From Lachnospiraceae bacterium (lineage in GTDB: Bacteria; Bacillota; Clostridia; Lachnospirales; Lachnospiraceae), in NCBI GenBank assembly GCA_015056735.1, contig SVFT01000009.1, forward strand, positions 1 to 64,000: a stretch of 64,000 nucleotides of DNA, read 5' to 3'. Below the pieces are notes generated by a model. The model was given only the letters and a program-made list of their open reading frames with translations, did no database searches and was not told where the DNA came from. Position numbers and translations under genes: made by a program. Below, piece after piece: positions 1-9,054 of this stretch. Every line of letters begins with the position of its first letter. Positions within the stretch are counted from its first letter, which is position 1.

Positions 1-10
1 CTTGGCTGCA

Positions 11-45
11 TAAAAACAGCGTAGCAGCCAAAACACTGCTACGCT
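11..45 (-). terminator. Rho-independent terminator of rmlD
   Basis: A perfect 10-bp inverted repeat (AGCGTAGCAG / CTGCTACGCT, at 18-27 and 36-45) with an 8-nt loop is followed on the minus strand by GTTTTTA. It lies about 60 bp past the rmlD stop codon and fits an intrinsic terminator for the minus-strand rmlD transcript. Confidence 0.8.
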
Positions 46-104
46 TAAAAAGTCTAACTTTTGGGGGTCACCTCAAGATCCGGGGGTTTTGCGATCCTGA
101 TTTC

Positions 105-965
105 TTAATCGGATAAGGTCTTGATGTACTTCTCGATGGATTCCTTCCAGGACGGGAACTTGAAGCTCGTCGTCATATCCAGCATGAAGTTGTTGAGAAC
201 GGAGTATTCTGGGCGATTCGCCTGTCCGGGGAACAGCTTGTTGTATTCTTCGGTGCTGACGGGGACCACATTCATCTTCTTGCCTGCGAGGCAGAAGATC
301 TCTTCTGCAAACTCGGCCCAGCAGCATTCGCCCTCGTTTGTTGCATGGAATGTTCCGTAGTTATCGGTCGGCAGGAGGTAAGCGATGCATCTTGCAAGGT
401 CCATTGACCATGTCGGCGTGCCGAACTGATCGTTGACAACCTGAACGGTGTCATTCTTCTCGGCGATCGCAAGCATCGTTTTTACAAAGTTCTTGCCGTC
501 ACCGTACATCCATGCTGTACGCAGGATAAAATATTTGGAAGCGAACTGTCTGACCATCTGCTCCGCCTGCAGCTTCGTCTCACCGTATGCGCTCTGCGGA
601 TCGGTCTCATCAAATTCGTAGTAATGTCTGTGCTCTTTTCCGGAAAAAACGTAGTCTGTTGAAATGTGGAAAAGCTTCGCGCCTGCTTCACTGGCTCCGA
701 TGCTCAAGTTGCGGGGCCCGATCACATTGATCTTGAAAGCAAGTTCTTTATTGGTCTCGCAGCCGTTTACATTGGTGTAGGCGGCGCAGTTAACGATCGC
801 ATAAGGCTTGGTGTCACATACTGTCTTCATGACTGATCTGATATCGGTGATATCCAGATCCTCGACATCGGTCTTGATGAGTTCGTACTCGTCGTTGCCT
901 GCCAGTACCTGGCTCAGGGCTCGTCCAAGCTGACCGTTACAACCTGTGATCAAAATTTTTTTCAT
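105..965 (-). CDS. rfbD: dTDP-4-dehydrorhamnose reductase (RmlD)
   Basis: This cytosolic NAD(P)H-dependent enzyme performs the last step of dTDP-L-rhamnose synthesis. The 286-residue protein has the family's usual length. An N-terminal Rossmann GxxGxxG lies at G8-G14. The catalytic triad is visible as T103 in the STDYVF segment plus Y127 and K131 (YxxxK). A GGAGG-type ribosome binding site precedes the ATG at 965. RmlA, RmlB and RmlC are not in this window, so the rest of the pathway must lie elsewhere. It is the last gene before a minus-strand terminator and is probably co-transcribed with the phosphatase gene upstream. Confidence 0.93.
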   Translation of the reverse strand: MKKILITGCNGQLGRALSQVLAGNDEYELIKTDVEDLDITDIRSVMKTVCDTKPYAIVNCAAYTNVNGCETNKELAFKINVIGPRNLSIGASEAGAKLFHISTDYVFSGKEHRHYYEFDETDPQSAYGETKLQAEQMVRQFASKYFILRTAWMYGDGKNFVKTMLAIAEKNDTVQVVNDQFGTPTWSMDLARCIAYLLPTDNYGTFHATNEGECCWAEFAEEIFCLAGKKMNVVPVSTEEYNKLFPGQANRPEYSVLNNFMLDMTTSFKFPSWKESIEKYIKTLSD

Positions 966-1017
966 TATTACCTCCGTTTGAAATGATTCTTCGGACTATT
1001 ATAAATCAAAACCGTCT

Positions 1018-1473
1018 TTAGTTCATATGTACGCAATAGGCGATCAGAATGCCTAAAAGCGCGCCGGCCAGAACCTGAAGCGGCGTATGACCGACAAATT
1101 CTTTAAGCTTTTCTTCGATGCTGACTTTTCCGCCCATCTTTTTGAAAAAAGCGATCATCTCGTTCAGGACCATGGCCTGTATGCCTGTCTCGCGGCGAAC
1201 ACCGATCGCATCGTACATGACGATGATCGCAAAAAAGGCGCTAATCGCAAATTCGAAAGAGGCACTGCCGTAGAGATAGTACGTCGACGTAGCCAATGCA
1301 CAGACGGTCGCGGAATGGGAACTTGGCATGCCGCCGCTCCCGACCATTCGCTCCGCCACAAAATCTCTGGTCAGGATCAAATGGATCAGTGTCTTTAAGA
1401 TCTGCGCGACAAGCCAGCCGATCGCAGCCGATATGAAGATCTCATTGCGAAAAAGGTCTGTCCAAAAAGCCAT
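1018..1473 (-). CDS. Divergent PAP2 family membrane phosphatase (YuiD/DUF212-like)
   Basis: This 151-residue protein belongs to the small divergent-PAP2 family. The conserved GGMPSSHSA segment (about residues 47-55) carries the PSSH phosphatase signature, and MYDAIGVRRETG is also typical. Several hydrophobic stretches suggest about four membrane helices. Its substrate is unknown; a role in recycling undecaprenyl (pyro)phosphate would suit the neighbourhood but is inference. A good TCCTCC-complement ribosome site lies just before the ATG. It sits between the AraC-type regulator and rmlD on the same strand. Confidence 0.8.
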   Translation of the reverse strand: MAFWTDLFRNEIFISAAIGWLVAQILKTLIHLILTRDFVAERMVGSGGMPSSHSATVCALATSTYYLYGSASFEFAISAFFAIIVMYDAIGVRRETGIQAMVLNEMIAFFKKMGGKVSIEEKLKEFVGHTPLQVLAGALLGILIAYCVHMN

Positions 1474-1503
1474 GATATCCTCCGAAAAGTCTTCCTCATT
1501 CTA

Positions 1504-2343
1504 CTACCATTTTTTGCGATATTCAAGAGGCGTCATCCCCTCAAGCCGCTTGAAGACGCGGATGAAGTAGGCTGTATCGCGGAAGCCGACAAGAGAAGAA
1601 ACGGTATCGACCGGTGATGATTCAAACCGCAGCATGACTTTTGCGGCAGAGATGCGCATGCCGATCAGATCCGCGGTCGGTGTGATGCCAAACCGCCTCT
1701 TATATTCGCGTATGAGATGGTATTTGCTGATGTAGAATCGCTTCCCGACATCGTCTAAAGAGAGCCGGTCGGCATAGTGCTCGCGAAAATATGCGCGAAG
1801 CAGGTCGAGCTTATCGCCCGGCTGCCCTGATGAAGGGATATCGTCGAGCGCACTTTCCGTAAAACAGGATGTAACAAGCGAAGTCAGTTCTTTGTGAAAG
1901 AGCATCTCGCGAAGAGGATCTTCGCCCGCGGCGATCTCCATAAGGCCCGACAGGATCGTATTGAATACGGCAGGATCGTGCGGGTGAAAAACGGGAGAAA
2001 GGCCCTTGGATAAGAAGAACCGATAGGCTTCCGAAGCATCCCGGCCGTAAAAATGGACCCACTTAAGCTCCCATGGCTTGGCATCGTCACTTTCATGCGC
2101 ATACGGACGGTCACAGTCAATAAAGGCGCAGTCGCCCTGCTTAAGCTCATGCGTCTCGTTCATGTAGCGAAGACTACCGCAACCGGTGAGTACGATCAGA
2201 AACAGAAATGACCTAAGATCCCGGCGGCTGCTTACGTGCGCGCCGGAGCTTTGGAGCGATCCGATCTCCTGCGGATAATAGTAGTGCGTGCGCGCGTAGG
2301 CGGATGGCGTATGGAATTGTCTGGTGGATGATTTAGTCGGCAT
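1504..2343 (-). CDS. AraC family transcriptional regulator
   Basis: The protein has about 279 residues from the ATG at 2343, which starts MPTKSS. A longer reading from 2448 would run through the promoter region and is less likely. The N-terminal half is a cupin-like sensing domain (segment ELKQGDCAFIDCDRPYAH). The last ~95 residues hold the two helix-turn-helix motifs of AraC proteins, ending in GFRDTAYFIRVFKRLEGMTPLEYRKKW. It is divergent from gmd, and paired direct repeats fill the gap, so it probably controls cluster A and possibly itself. The effector is unknown; the cupin fold often binds sugars. No clear ribosome site precedes the chosen ATG. Confidence 0.88.
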   Translation of the reverse strand: MPTKSSTRQFHTPSAYARTHYYYPQEIGSLQSSGAHVSSRRDLRSFLFLIVLTGCGSLRYMNETHELKQGDCAFIDCDRPYAHESDDAKPWELKWVHFYGRDASEAYRFFLSKGLSPVFHPHDPAVFNTILSGLMEIAAGEDPLREMLFHKELTSLVTSCFTESALDDIPSSGQPGDKLDLLRAYFREHYADRLSLDDVGKRFYISKYHLIREYKRRFGITPTADLIGMRISAAKVMLRFESSPVDTVSSLVGFRDTAYFIRVFKRLEGMTPLEYRKKW

Positions 2344-2361
2344 ATGATCTTCGAATGGTGT

Positions 2362-2400
2362 TATCTGACAGCAATATAGTCCTATTTCATAGCAATATAG
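2362..2400 (+). promoter_or_regulatory. Tandem AraC-type operator half-sites
   Basis: Two 18-bp direct repeats match at 15 of 18 positions with a period of exactly 21 bp (2362-2379 and 2383-2400). Both end in the identical AGCAATATAG. The downstream repeat ends 4 bp before the -35 hexamer of the gmd promoter. Direct repeats two helical turns apart next to -35 are the classical layout for AraC-type activation. The divergent AraC gene next door is the obvious candidate binder. Confidence 0.65.
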
Positions 2401-2404
2401 GAGA

Positions 2405-2433
2405 TTGTTTCCTGTATTATAGCCTGTTATAAT
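2405..2433 (+). promoter_or_regulatory. Cluster A promoter (extended -10)
   Basis: TTGTTT (2405-2410) and TATAAT (2428-2433) are separated by 17 bp, with TG at 2425-2426 giving an extended -10 (TGTTATAAT). It lies about 70 bp upstream of the gmd ATG and is the likely start of the cluster A transcript. Confidence 0.75.
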
Positions 2434-2503
2434 CAGAAAAGCAATCAAAGAACAGACAGATCTTTTTAGCGCAATAAAGTATTATAGAGCAAAGGAGACA
2501 CAC

Positions 2504-3571
2504 ATGAATAATGTAGCATTGATCACGGGTATCACAGGTCAGGACGGTTCTTACCTGGCTGAATTTCTTTTGGAAAAAGGATACGAAGTGCACGGCCTTG
2601 TGCGCCGCCACAGTATCTCGAATACTGCTCGAATTGACCATTTGATCGCGTCGGATTATTATAAGGTAAAGTTCTTTCTGCACTTCTCCGATACGACGGA
2701 TTCGAGCAATCTGATGCGTCTCGTCGCAGAGATCAGACCGACGGAGGTTTACAATCTGGCTGCCCAGTCACATGTTGGGATTTCGTTTGAAGTGCCGGAG
2801 TATACGGCGGATGCGACCGGTGTCAGCACGCTGAAGCTCCTGGAAGCACTGCGCGTGAACGGCGGGAACTGCCGCTACTACCAGGCATCCACGTCTGAAC
2901 TTTTCGGCGGCCTTCCGGAGACAGCGCCGCAGAGCGAGGCAACACCGTTTTATCCGAAGAGTCCGTACGGCGTAGCGAAGCTGTACTCCTACTGGATCAC
3001 GGTCAACTATCGTGAATCCTATAACATGTATGCCTGCAACGGCATCCTTTTCAACCACGAATCTCCCCGCCGCGGCGAGAACTTCGTGACCAGAAAGATC
3101 ACGCTTGCGATCGCATCGATCATCGCGGGCAAGCAGGAGAAGCTCTCACTCGGAAATATGAACGCGAAGCGCGACTGGGGCTTTGCGGGCGACTACGTGC
3201 AGGGCATGTGGCTCATGCTGCAGCAGGACAAGCCGGATGATTATGTGCTTGCGACCAACGAGACACACACGGTACGTGAATTTGTTGAGGCTGCATTCGG
3301 CGAGCTCGACATCAGGCTCAGATGGGAAGGTGAAGGCATCCACGAGAAGGGCATCGATGAGAAAACGGGCCGCGTGCTGGTTGATGTCAACCCCGAATTC
3401 TACCGGCCGGCTGAGGTCGAGTTCCTTTGGGGCAACCCGGCGAAAGCGGAGAAGCAGCTGAAATGGAAGCGCAAAGTTGATTTCGCGCATCTGGTATCGA
3501 TGATGATGGATGCGGATCTTAAGGAAGTAGCGGGCATGAGCTGCGAAGAATACAGAAAGCAGAACAGATAG
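2504..3571 (+). CDS. gmd: GDP-mannose 4,6-dehydratase
   Basis: It converts GDP-D-mannose to GDP-4-keto-6-deoxy-D-mannose, the first committed step to GDP-L-fucose, in the cytosol. The 355-residue length is usual. The nucleotide-binding [10 protein letters not shown] is at residues 9-18. The catalytic residues appear as T130/S131/E132 (STSELFG) and Y155/K159 (YGVAK). The late [14 protein letters not shown] segment ([10 protein letters not shown]) is typical of Gmd. AAAGGAG lies before the ATG. It is the first gene of cluster A, followed by fcl and manC. Confidence 0.96.
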   Translation: MNNVALITGITGQDGSYLAEFLLEKGYEVHGLVRRHSISNTARIDHLIASDYYKVKFFLHFSDTTDSSNLMRLVAEIRPTEVYNLAAQSHVGISFEVPEYTADATGVSTLKLLEALRVNGGNCRYYQASTSELFGGLPETAPQSEATPFYPKSPYGVAKLYSYWITVNYRESYNMYACNGILFNHESPRRGENFVTRKITLAIASIIAGKQEKLSLGNMNAKRDWGFAGDYVQGMWLMLQQDKPDDYVLATNETHTVREFVEAAFGELDIRLRWEGEGIHEKGIDEKTGRVLVDVNPEFYRPAEVEFLWGNPAKAEKQLKWKRKVDFAHLVSMMMDADLKEVAGMSCEEYRKQNR

Positions 3572-3623
3572 AAGACAGAAAAGAGATAGAAAAAAGATAT
3601 AAAAAAGACAGAAGGATCGGATC

Positions 3624-4565
3624 ATGAACAAAACAGATAAGATTTATGTGGCGGGCCACCGCGGACTGGTGGGCAGTGCCATTGTCAGAAGCCTTGAAAG
3701 ACAGGGCTATACGAATGTGATCGGCAGATCGCACAAAGAGCTTGATCTGACTGACCAGGCGGCGGTACGTGCTTTTTTCGAAGCGGAAAAACCGGATGCA
3801 GTCGTGCTCGCGGCGGCAAAAGTCGGCGGGATCCATGCGAATGAATCCACCCCGGCGGAGTTCGCTTACGAGAATATGCAAATACAGTGCAATGTGATAA
3901 AATGCTGTCATGACATGCATGTTGGGAAGCTTCTGTTCCTTGGAAGCACCTGCATCTACCCGAGAATGGCACCGCAGCCGATTCCGGAGACGGCGCTCCT
4001 GACGGGTCCTCTTGAGAAAACGAACGAGGCTTATGCGATCGCAAAGATCTCGGGCCTGATGATGTGCCGGTTTTATAAACAGCAGTACGGCGATGATTTT
4101 ATCAGCTGCATGCCGACCAATCTGTACGGGCCTTATGACAATTATGACCTGAGCGGTTCGCATGTTATGCCCGCAATGATCCGCAAGTTCCATGAGGCAA
4201 AGGTAAGCGGGGCGAAAACGGTTGAACTCTGGGGCACCGGTAAGCCGCTGCGCGAGTTCCTTTACGTGGACGATATGGCGGATGCTTGCGTATTCCTTTT
4301 GGAACACTACAGCGGGGAAGAGCATGTCAATATCGGAACCGGTAAGGAACTTACGATCGCGGAGCTGGCTGAAAAGGTCAAGAAAGCGGTCGGGTTTGAA
4401 GGCGAGATCGTATGGAATACATCGATGCCGGACGGTACACCGAGAAAACTGACAGATGTGACCAAACTGCATGAACTTGGTTTTACGCATAAAGTGGAGC
4501 TGGATGAGGGTATCCGTCTGGCGTATGAATGGTTTAAAGAAAACATCGATGATGCCAGAATGTAA
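3624..4565 (+). CDS. fcl: GDP-L-fucose synthase
   Basis: This bifunctional epimerase-reductase (also called WcaG) turns the Gmd product into GDP-L-fucose with NADPH. The 313-residue SDR protein has GHRGLVG at 11-17, S108-T109-C110, and Y137/K141 of the YxxxK motif. The STCIYPRMAPQPIPE segment is diagnostic of the family. It directly follows gmd after a purine-rich 52-bp gap, with AAGGATC before the ATG. Confidence 0.96.
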   Translation: MNKTDKIYVAGHRGLVGSAIVRSLERQGYTNVIGRSHKELDLTDQAAVRAFFEAEKPDAVVLAAAKVGGIHANESTPAEFAYENMQIQCNVIKCCHDMHVGKLLFLGSTCIYPRMAPQPIPETALLTGPLEKTNEAYAIAKISGLMMCRFYKQQYGDDFISCMPTNLYGPYDNYDLSGSHVMPAMIRKFHEAKVSGAKTVELWGTGKPLREFLYVDDMADACVFLLEHYSGEEHVNIGTGKELTIAELAEKVKKAVGFEGEIVWNTSMPDGTPRKLTDVTKLHELGFTHKVELDEGIRLAYEWFKENIDDARM

Positions 4566-4581
4566 ACGGAGGACAGCATAG

Positions 4582-5640
4582 ATGAAGCGATACGGTGTGA
4601 TCATGGCAGGAGGCGGCGGCACGAGATTCTGGCCCCTCTCCAGGAAGTCTCTTCCCAAACAGTTTTTGAATCTAACGGGCAAGGATATCATGGTCAATGA
4701 GACGATCGACCGTCTCACGGAAGTGATCCTGAAAGAAGACTTTTTCATTGTCACCAATCAGGCGCATGCGGACCTGACGTTTCTGATGGCAGCAGGAAGA
4801 CTTCAGAAGGATCATATCCTTGCGGAGCCCGCAGCGCGAAATACAGCGGCCTGCATCGGCTATGCTGCGATGGAGATCGTGCGCAAGTACGGCGACGGTG
4901 TGATGTGCATCTTTCCGTCCGATCATTACATCCGTAATACAGACGCGTTTGCACGAACGATCGAGCAGGCGGCGGAGCTTGCCGAGGAGACAGGGAAGCT
5001 GATCACGATCGGGATCAAACCGACGTATCCTGCGACCGGTTACGGATACATCCGGAAAAAGAAGCACAGCGGCATGGAAGTGCAGGAATTTGTGGAAAAG
5101 CCGGACCTTGAGACGGCAAAGGAATACATCGCTTCCGGCAATTACCTGTGGAACAGCGGGATGTTCGTATGGAAAGCATCCGTGATTCTGGAGCACTTTA
5201 AAGAATTGCTCCCCGACATCTATGCGTGCCTTGAGAAGATCGGCAAGGCGATGAAGACACCCAAAGAGCAGCAGACCATTGCGAAGATCTATCCGACGAT
5301 CCCGAAGATCTCGATCGACTACGGGATCATGGAACGCGCAAGAGATGTGCTCGTTCTGGACGGCGATTTCGGATGGGACGATGTCGGAAGCTGGGAGACG
5401 CTGGATGCGCTCTATAAGCCGGATGCAGACGGCAACGTGATTCGCGGCGAGCACATCGGGGTTGATACCAAGAACTGTATCAGCTACAGCGACGGCAAGC
5501 TGATCGCGACTGTGGGCGTCAGTGATCTGGTTATCGTAGAGACCAAGGATGCGGTTCTGGTCTGTGACAAAAAGCGTGCGCAGGACGTGCGCAAGATCGT
5601 GGAGACACTGGAAGAACAGGGCAAGACGGAATACCTGTAG
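4582..5640 (+). CDS. manC: Mannose-1-phosphate guanylyltransferase
   Basis: It makes GDP-mannose from GTP and mannose-1-phosphate, feeding gmd. The pyrophosphorylase signature GGGGTRFWPLS...PKQ lies at residues 10-27, and FVEKPD (about 168-173) is the sugar-binding motif. At 352 residues it is the short form without a fused phosphomannose isomerase domain, so isomerase and phosphomannomutase must be encoded elsewhere. The gene lies 16 bp after fcl and completes the GDP-fucose module. Confidence 0.95.
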   Translation: MKRYGVIMAGGGGTRFWPLSRKSLPKQFLNLTGKDIMVNETIDRLTEVILKEDFFIVTNQAHADLTFLMAAGRLQKDHILAEPAARNTAACIGYAAMEIVRKYGDGVMCIFPSDHYIRNTDAFARTIEQAAELAEETGKLITIGIKPTYPATGYGYIRKKKHSGMEVQEFVEKPDLETAKEYIASGNYLWNSGMFVWKASVILEHFKELLPDIYACLEKIGKAMKTPKEQQTIAKIYPTIPKISIDYGIMERARDVLVLDGDFGWDDVGSWETLDALYKPDADGNVIRGEHIGVDTKNCISYSDGKLIATVGVSDLVIVETKDAVLVCDKKRAQDVRKIVETLEEQGKTEYL

Positions 5641-5653
5641 AAAGAGACGACAG

Positions 5654-7282
5654 ATGATCGTATCGTTGTTACTGATTACGGTGGTCCCCTTTTTGGCGGG
5701 CACCTGTTTCTTTGCAATCAAAAAGAACAAGACCGAATTCTCATTCGGTGAGACATATCTGATGGGGCTGCTGTTTCTCCTTACGCTGGGAGAGGCGGCA
5801 GCCTGCGTCGTGATTAAAATGAAGGCACCCTTTTCCCTGTTCTGTCAGATCGTGGGATATGGGGCGCTTTTTGTGTGCGTAGTATCACTGATCAATATCC
5901 CGGCGTTCCGGCAGGCGATGCATCGCGGAAGAGCAGTCGCAAAGCAGACGGAAGAGGCGCTGACGGATAAGAAGAGCCGTGCAGTACTTGCGGTCGCGGT
6001 GATCGTGCTGTGGCTGATACAGATCGCGGCATGCCTGATCTATGATCCGAATCCGGTCTCCGATACGATGGGAGAGACGATCTGGACGATGGTCCTTTCG
6101 GGGCGTGTCTTCGAGATCAACCCGGTGACGGGGAGCGCACTTCAGACCGGCATGTATCCGCTTTATAAGCTGGCCTCTCTCCCGCTGTTTTATGCGATGC
6201 TGTTTCAACAGGCCGGTATCCCGATGGAGATGTTCCTGTTTCTGATGATCCCGATCTGGGTCATCTGTATTCATATGGTCGTGGTATACAGATGGGGAAG
6301 CGAACTCTTCCAGACACAGATCGGCAAACGTCACTGGTTCCTTGTTTTCTACGGGATCATGCTGGCGGTCGGTGACGGTTCGCATGTCGGATTTCCATAC
6401 CTGCTCCTGCATCGCGGGTGGACCGGCGAAGCAATGGCATACGCGTTTGCTGTGCCTTTCGCCGGCTATATGCTCTATCGGACACTCACTTCGGAAGACC
6501 GCCTGTACGGTCTGGCGGGTACCTTGATGGGGATCGTGGCATTTCTTTTTTCGAGACCGCTCTTTGTCCCGGAGGCAACCTCGTTCTTTGCCGGGAACGG
6601 CAACAGAATGTGGAGCGTCCTTCTGATCGGTATTCTGGCACTGCATCTGACGTGGAGGGCGAAAAATCAGATCATGAGAAAACGCGAGATGATCCTGGTT
6701 GTCGCCTTTCTGGTGCTGGGGATCTATGCAAAGCTTCCGGCAACACTTTTGGGCGCATCATACGTGTGCTCGCTGCTCAACGGAATGGCGATGGGAAGGA
6801 AGCAGGAACGGAGACTCGCGGTCGGTCTGATCCTGATCTGCTGTCTGTCCGGTACGGTGCTCCCGTTTTCGTCGGGCGACCCCAAGATCTACGATATACC
6901 GAAAGAGCGAAGAGAAGTGCTGTATAAGGTCGATGAACTCGCATCAGGTGTGGAAAAGCCGTATGTATGGGCTCCTGATGCGCTGGCAGAACGCCTTCGC
7001 CTTCGAAACGGGCGGATCATGTTGCCGTACGGAAAAGATATCTGGCAGGAGGCATGCAACAGAGAGATCGCGGATGTCTACAGTGCGGAAGAAATGGGCC
7101 TCTGGCAGCAGATGCAGGCGGAGGATGCGGATCCTGAACTGATCGCGGCGATGGCGACCGACATGCCCTGTAATATCCTTGTGCTGGGTGAGAGCATGGA
7201 GCATGATACTGCGATCCGGTATGGATGGCAGGAAGCTGCATGTTACGACATCGGCGTTGTATACACAAGACAAACGGAATGA
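5654..7282 (+). CDS. Polytopic membrane protein, GT-C-like (DUF6077-type)
   Basis: The protein has 542 residues from ATG 5654 (MIVSLLLITV). A longer in-frame reading from 5549 overlaps manC and has no membrane-protein character, so the internal start is preferred. About ten hydrophobic segments precede a soluble C-terminal domain of roughly 120 residues. The architecture resembles outer-face GT-C glycosyltransferases that use polyprenol-phosphate sugars, and the family looks like DUF6077 from memory. The next gene encodes a polyprenol-phosphate glycosyltransferase, which would supply such a donor. The function is inferred. Confidence 0.6.
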   Translation: MIVSLLLITVVPFLAGTCFFAIKKNKTEFSFGETYLMGLLFLLTLGEAAACVVIKMKAPFSLFCQIVGYGALFVCVVSLINIPAFRQAMHRGRAVAKQTEEALTDKKSRAVLAVAVIVLWLIQIAACLIYDPNPVSDTMGETIWTMVLSGRVFEINPVTGSALQTGMYPLYKLASLPLFYAMLFQQAGIPMEMFLFLMIPIWVICIHMVVVYRWGSELFQTQIGKRHWFLVFYGIMLAVGDGSHVGFPYLLLHRGWTGEAMAYAFAVPFAGYMLYRTLTSEDRLYGLAGTLMGIVAFLFSRPLFVPEATSFFAGNGNRMWSVLLIGILALHLTWRAKNQIMRKREMILVVAFLVLGIYAKLPATLLGASYVCSLLNGMAMGRKQERRLAVGLILICCLSGTVLPFSSGDPKIYDIPKERREVLYKVDELASGVEKPYVWAPDALAERLRLRNGRIMLPYGKDIWQEACNREIADVYSAEEMGLWQQMQAEDADPELIAAMATDMPCNILVLGESMEHDTAIRYGWQEAACYDIGVVYTRQTE

Positions 7283-7366
7283 CTTGTGGTAAAATAAAGC
7301 AGAATATGGTTTCTGAGGAAAGGCTGACCGGATCAGCGTTTCCTTATGATCGGATTGGGGATCGAT

Positions 7367-8299
7367 ATGAAGCTTCTGAGTGTGATCGTACCTTGTTATA
7401 ATGAAGAAGAGAACGTTCCTTACTTTTACGAAGAATTGATGAAGCAGGAAGCGGCTCTTTTGGAACGCGACATTTTGATCGAATTGATCTATATCGATGA
7501 CGGCTCCAAGGACGGAACGGTTGCGGAGATCAAGAACCTCCGCGAAAAGGACGACCGTGTACACATGGTCTCTTTTTCCCGTAACTTCGGAAAGGAAGCC
7601 GGCATATATGCAGGACTGAAAAAGGCAAACGGTGATCTCATCGTACTGATGGATGCGGATCTGCAGGATCCGCCTTCGCTCCTTCCGACAATGGTCGCGG
7701 CCGTGTTGGATGAGGGATATGATTCGGTGGCGACGAGACGTGAGACCCGCAAGGGTGAACCGGTCATTCGGTCCTTTTTTGCGAGGAGATTTTACCGGCT
7801 GATCAACAGGATATCGGGCACGGAGATCGTGGATGGTGCGCGTGATTACCGTCTGATGACGAGAGCGGTGGTCGATGCGATCCTGTCGATGCCGGAGTAC
7901 AACCGGTTTACGAAGGGGATCTTCGGCTGGGTCGGTTTCAAGACCAAGTGGCTCTCCTATGAGAATATCGAACGTACCAAGGGCGTGACCAAATGGAACT
8001 TCTGGAAGCTGTTTTTATATGCGCTTGACGGGATCCTGGCTTTTTCAACGGCGCCGCTTGCGTTTGTGTCGGTGATCGGCCTGATCTTCTGCCTGCTCGC
8101 TTTTGTCCTGATCGTATTTATTATCGTGCGAACAGTCGTATTCGGTGATCCGACCTCCGGATGGCCGTCGCTTGTATGTATCATCTCCCTGATCAGCGGT
8201 GTGCAGCTTCTCTGCCTTGGCATCGTGGGCCAGTATATGTCCAAGATGTACATGGAAGTAAAAAACCGCCCGATCTACCTGACCAAAGAGGAATTCTGA
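7367..8299 (+). CDS. GT2 polyprenol-phosphate glycosyltransferase (GtrB/DPM1-like)
   Basis: The protein has 310 residues from ATG 7367 (MKLLSVIVP), which has GGGG close upstream; an alternative ATG at 7346 adds seven residues. The GT2 catalytic domain shows VIVPCYNEEENV, YIDDGSKDGT and LMDADLQDPP, the DxD region typical of dolichol/undecaprenol-phosphate sugar synthases. Two C-terminal membrane helices follow. It probably loads a sugar onto undecaprenyl phosphate at the inner leaflet. Its stop overlaps the next ATG, so the two are translationally coupled. Confidence 0.85.
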   Translation: MKLLSVIVPCYNEEENVPYFYEELMKQEAALLERDILIELIYIDDGSKDGTVAEIKNLREKDDRVHMVSFSRNFGKEAGIYAGLKKANGDLIVLMDADLQDPPSLLPTMVAAVLDEGYDSVATRRETRKGEPVIRSFFARRFYRLINRISGTEIVDGARDYRLMTRAVVDAILSMPEYNRFTKGIFGWVGFKTKWLSYENIERTKGVTKWNFWKLFLYALDGILAFSTAPLAFVSVIGLIFCLLAFVLIVFIIVRTVVFGDPTSGWPSLVCIISLISGVQLLCLGIVGQYMSKMYMEVKNRPIYLTKEEF

Positions 8300-9042
8300 T
8301 GATCAGCATTGTTGTTCCGGTCTATAATGCGGCAGGTTTTATCAAAGAGACGATCGGCAGCGTAAAGAGGCAGACATATACCGACTGGGAGCTGCTTCTT
8401 ATCGATGACTGTTCGAGCGACGGATCTGTCTCGATCATGGAAGAAGAGGCAGCGCACGATCCCCGGATCCGCGTGATCAGACAGCCGCAGAACATGGGGG
8501 CAGCAGCAGCTCGTAACCGCGGCGTACAGGAGGCAAAAGGGCGCTACCTCGCATACCTTGATGCGGACGATCTTTGGAGAGATGACCGCCTTTCCTCGTG
8601 TCTGGCCTTTATCGAAGAGAAAAAGGTCGCATTCGTTTTCTCAGGATATGAATTCGCAGACGAGAACGGACGTGGACTTGGGAAAATCGTGCGCGTGCCG
8701 GAGTGCCTTACCTATGCGCAGGCACTGAAGAACACGACGATCTTCACATCGACGGTGCTCTTTGATCTTGAGAAGATCCCGAAGGATCTTGTTTCGATGC
8801 CGCGCATCAAAAGCGAAGATACCGCAACCTGGTGGCGGATCCTTCGAAACGGTTATACCGCCTACGGCCTGGACCGCAATCTGGTCCTTTACAGAAGGAG
8901 CGCGGGGACGCTCTCTTCGAATAAACTGGAAGCGATCAGACGCATCTGGCATCTGTATCGGGATGCGGAGCAGTTATCGGTTCCATACAGTTTTTACAAT
9001 TTTGTGTTCTATGCACTGCGCGCTGTGCTGCGCAGGGTTTGA
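8299..9042 (+). CDS. GT2 family glycosyltransferase
   Basis: This 247-residue cytosolic GT2 enzyme starts at ATG 8299 (MISIVVPVYN), whose first base is the last base of the preceding TGA. A GT-A fold is shown by SIVVPVYNAAGFI, LIDDCSSDGS and the metal-binding YLDADDLW (DxD). It has no transmembrane segment. It probably adds one sugar to the lipid-linked repeat unit of cluster A; donor and acceptor cannot be told. Confidence 0.85.
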   Translation: MISIVVPVYNAAGFIKETIGSVKRQTYTDWELLLIDDCSSDGSVSIMEEEAAHDPRIRVIRQPQNMGAAAARNRGVQEAKGRYLAYLDADDLWRDDRLSSCLAFIEEKKVAFVFSGYEFADENGRGLGKIVRVPECLTYAQALKNTTIFTSTVLFDLEKIPKDLVSMPRIKSEDTATWWRILRNGYTAYGLDRNLVLYRRSAGTLSSNKLEAIRRIWHLYRDAEQLSVPYSFYNFVFYALRAVLRRV

Positions 9043-9054
9043 GAGGATGGTTTC

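Noticed and set aside
3519..4757. Long minus-strand open frame (412 codons) opposite fcl and its flanks
   Set aside because: It is the antisense shadow of gmd end, fcl and manC start; the plus-strand genes are clearly recognised and the shadow has a composition unlike a real protein (Arg/His-rich, no family).
4672..5730. Minus-strand open frame of 352 codons opposite manC
   Set aside because: Antisense shadow of a clear ManC; rich in Arg, His and Cys, with no motif and no ribosome site.
7317..7343. Imperfect hairpin (GGAAAgGCTGA / TCAGCgTTTCC) before the GtrB-like gene
   Set aside because: It has a central mismatch and no T-run, and lies where the next gene's leader begins; too weak to call a terminator or switch.
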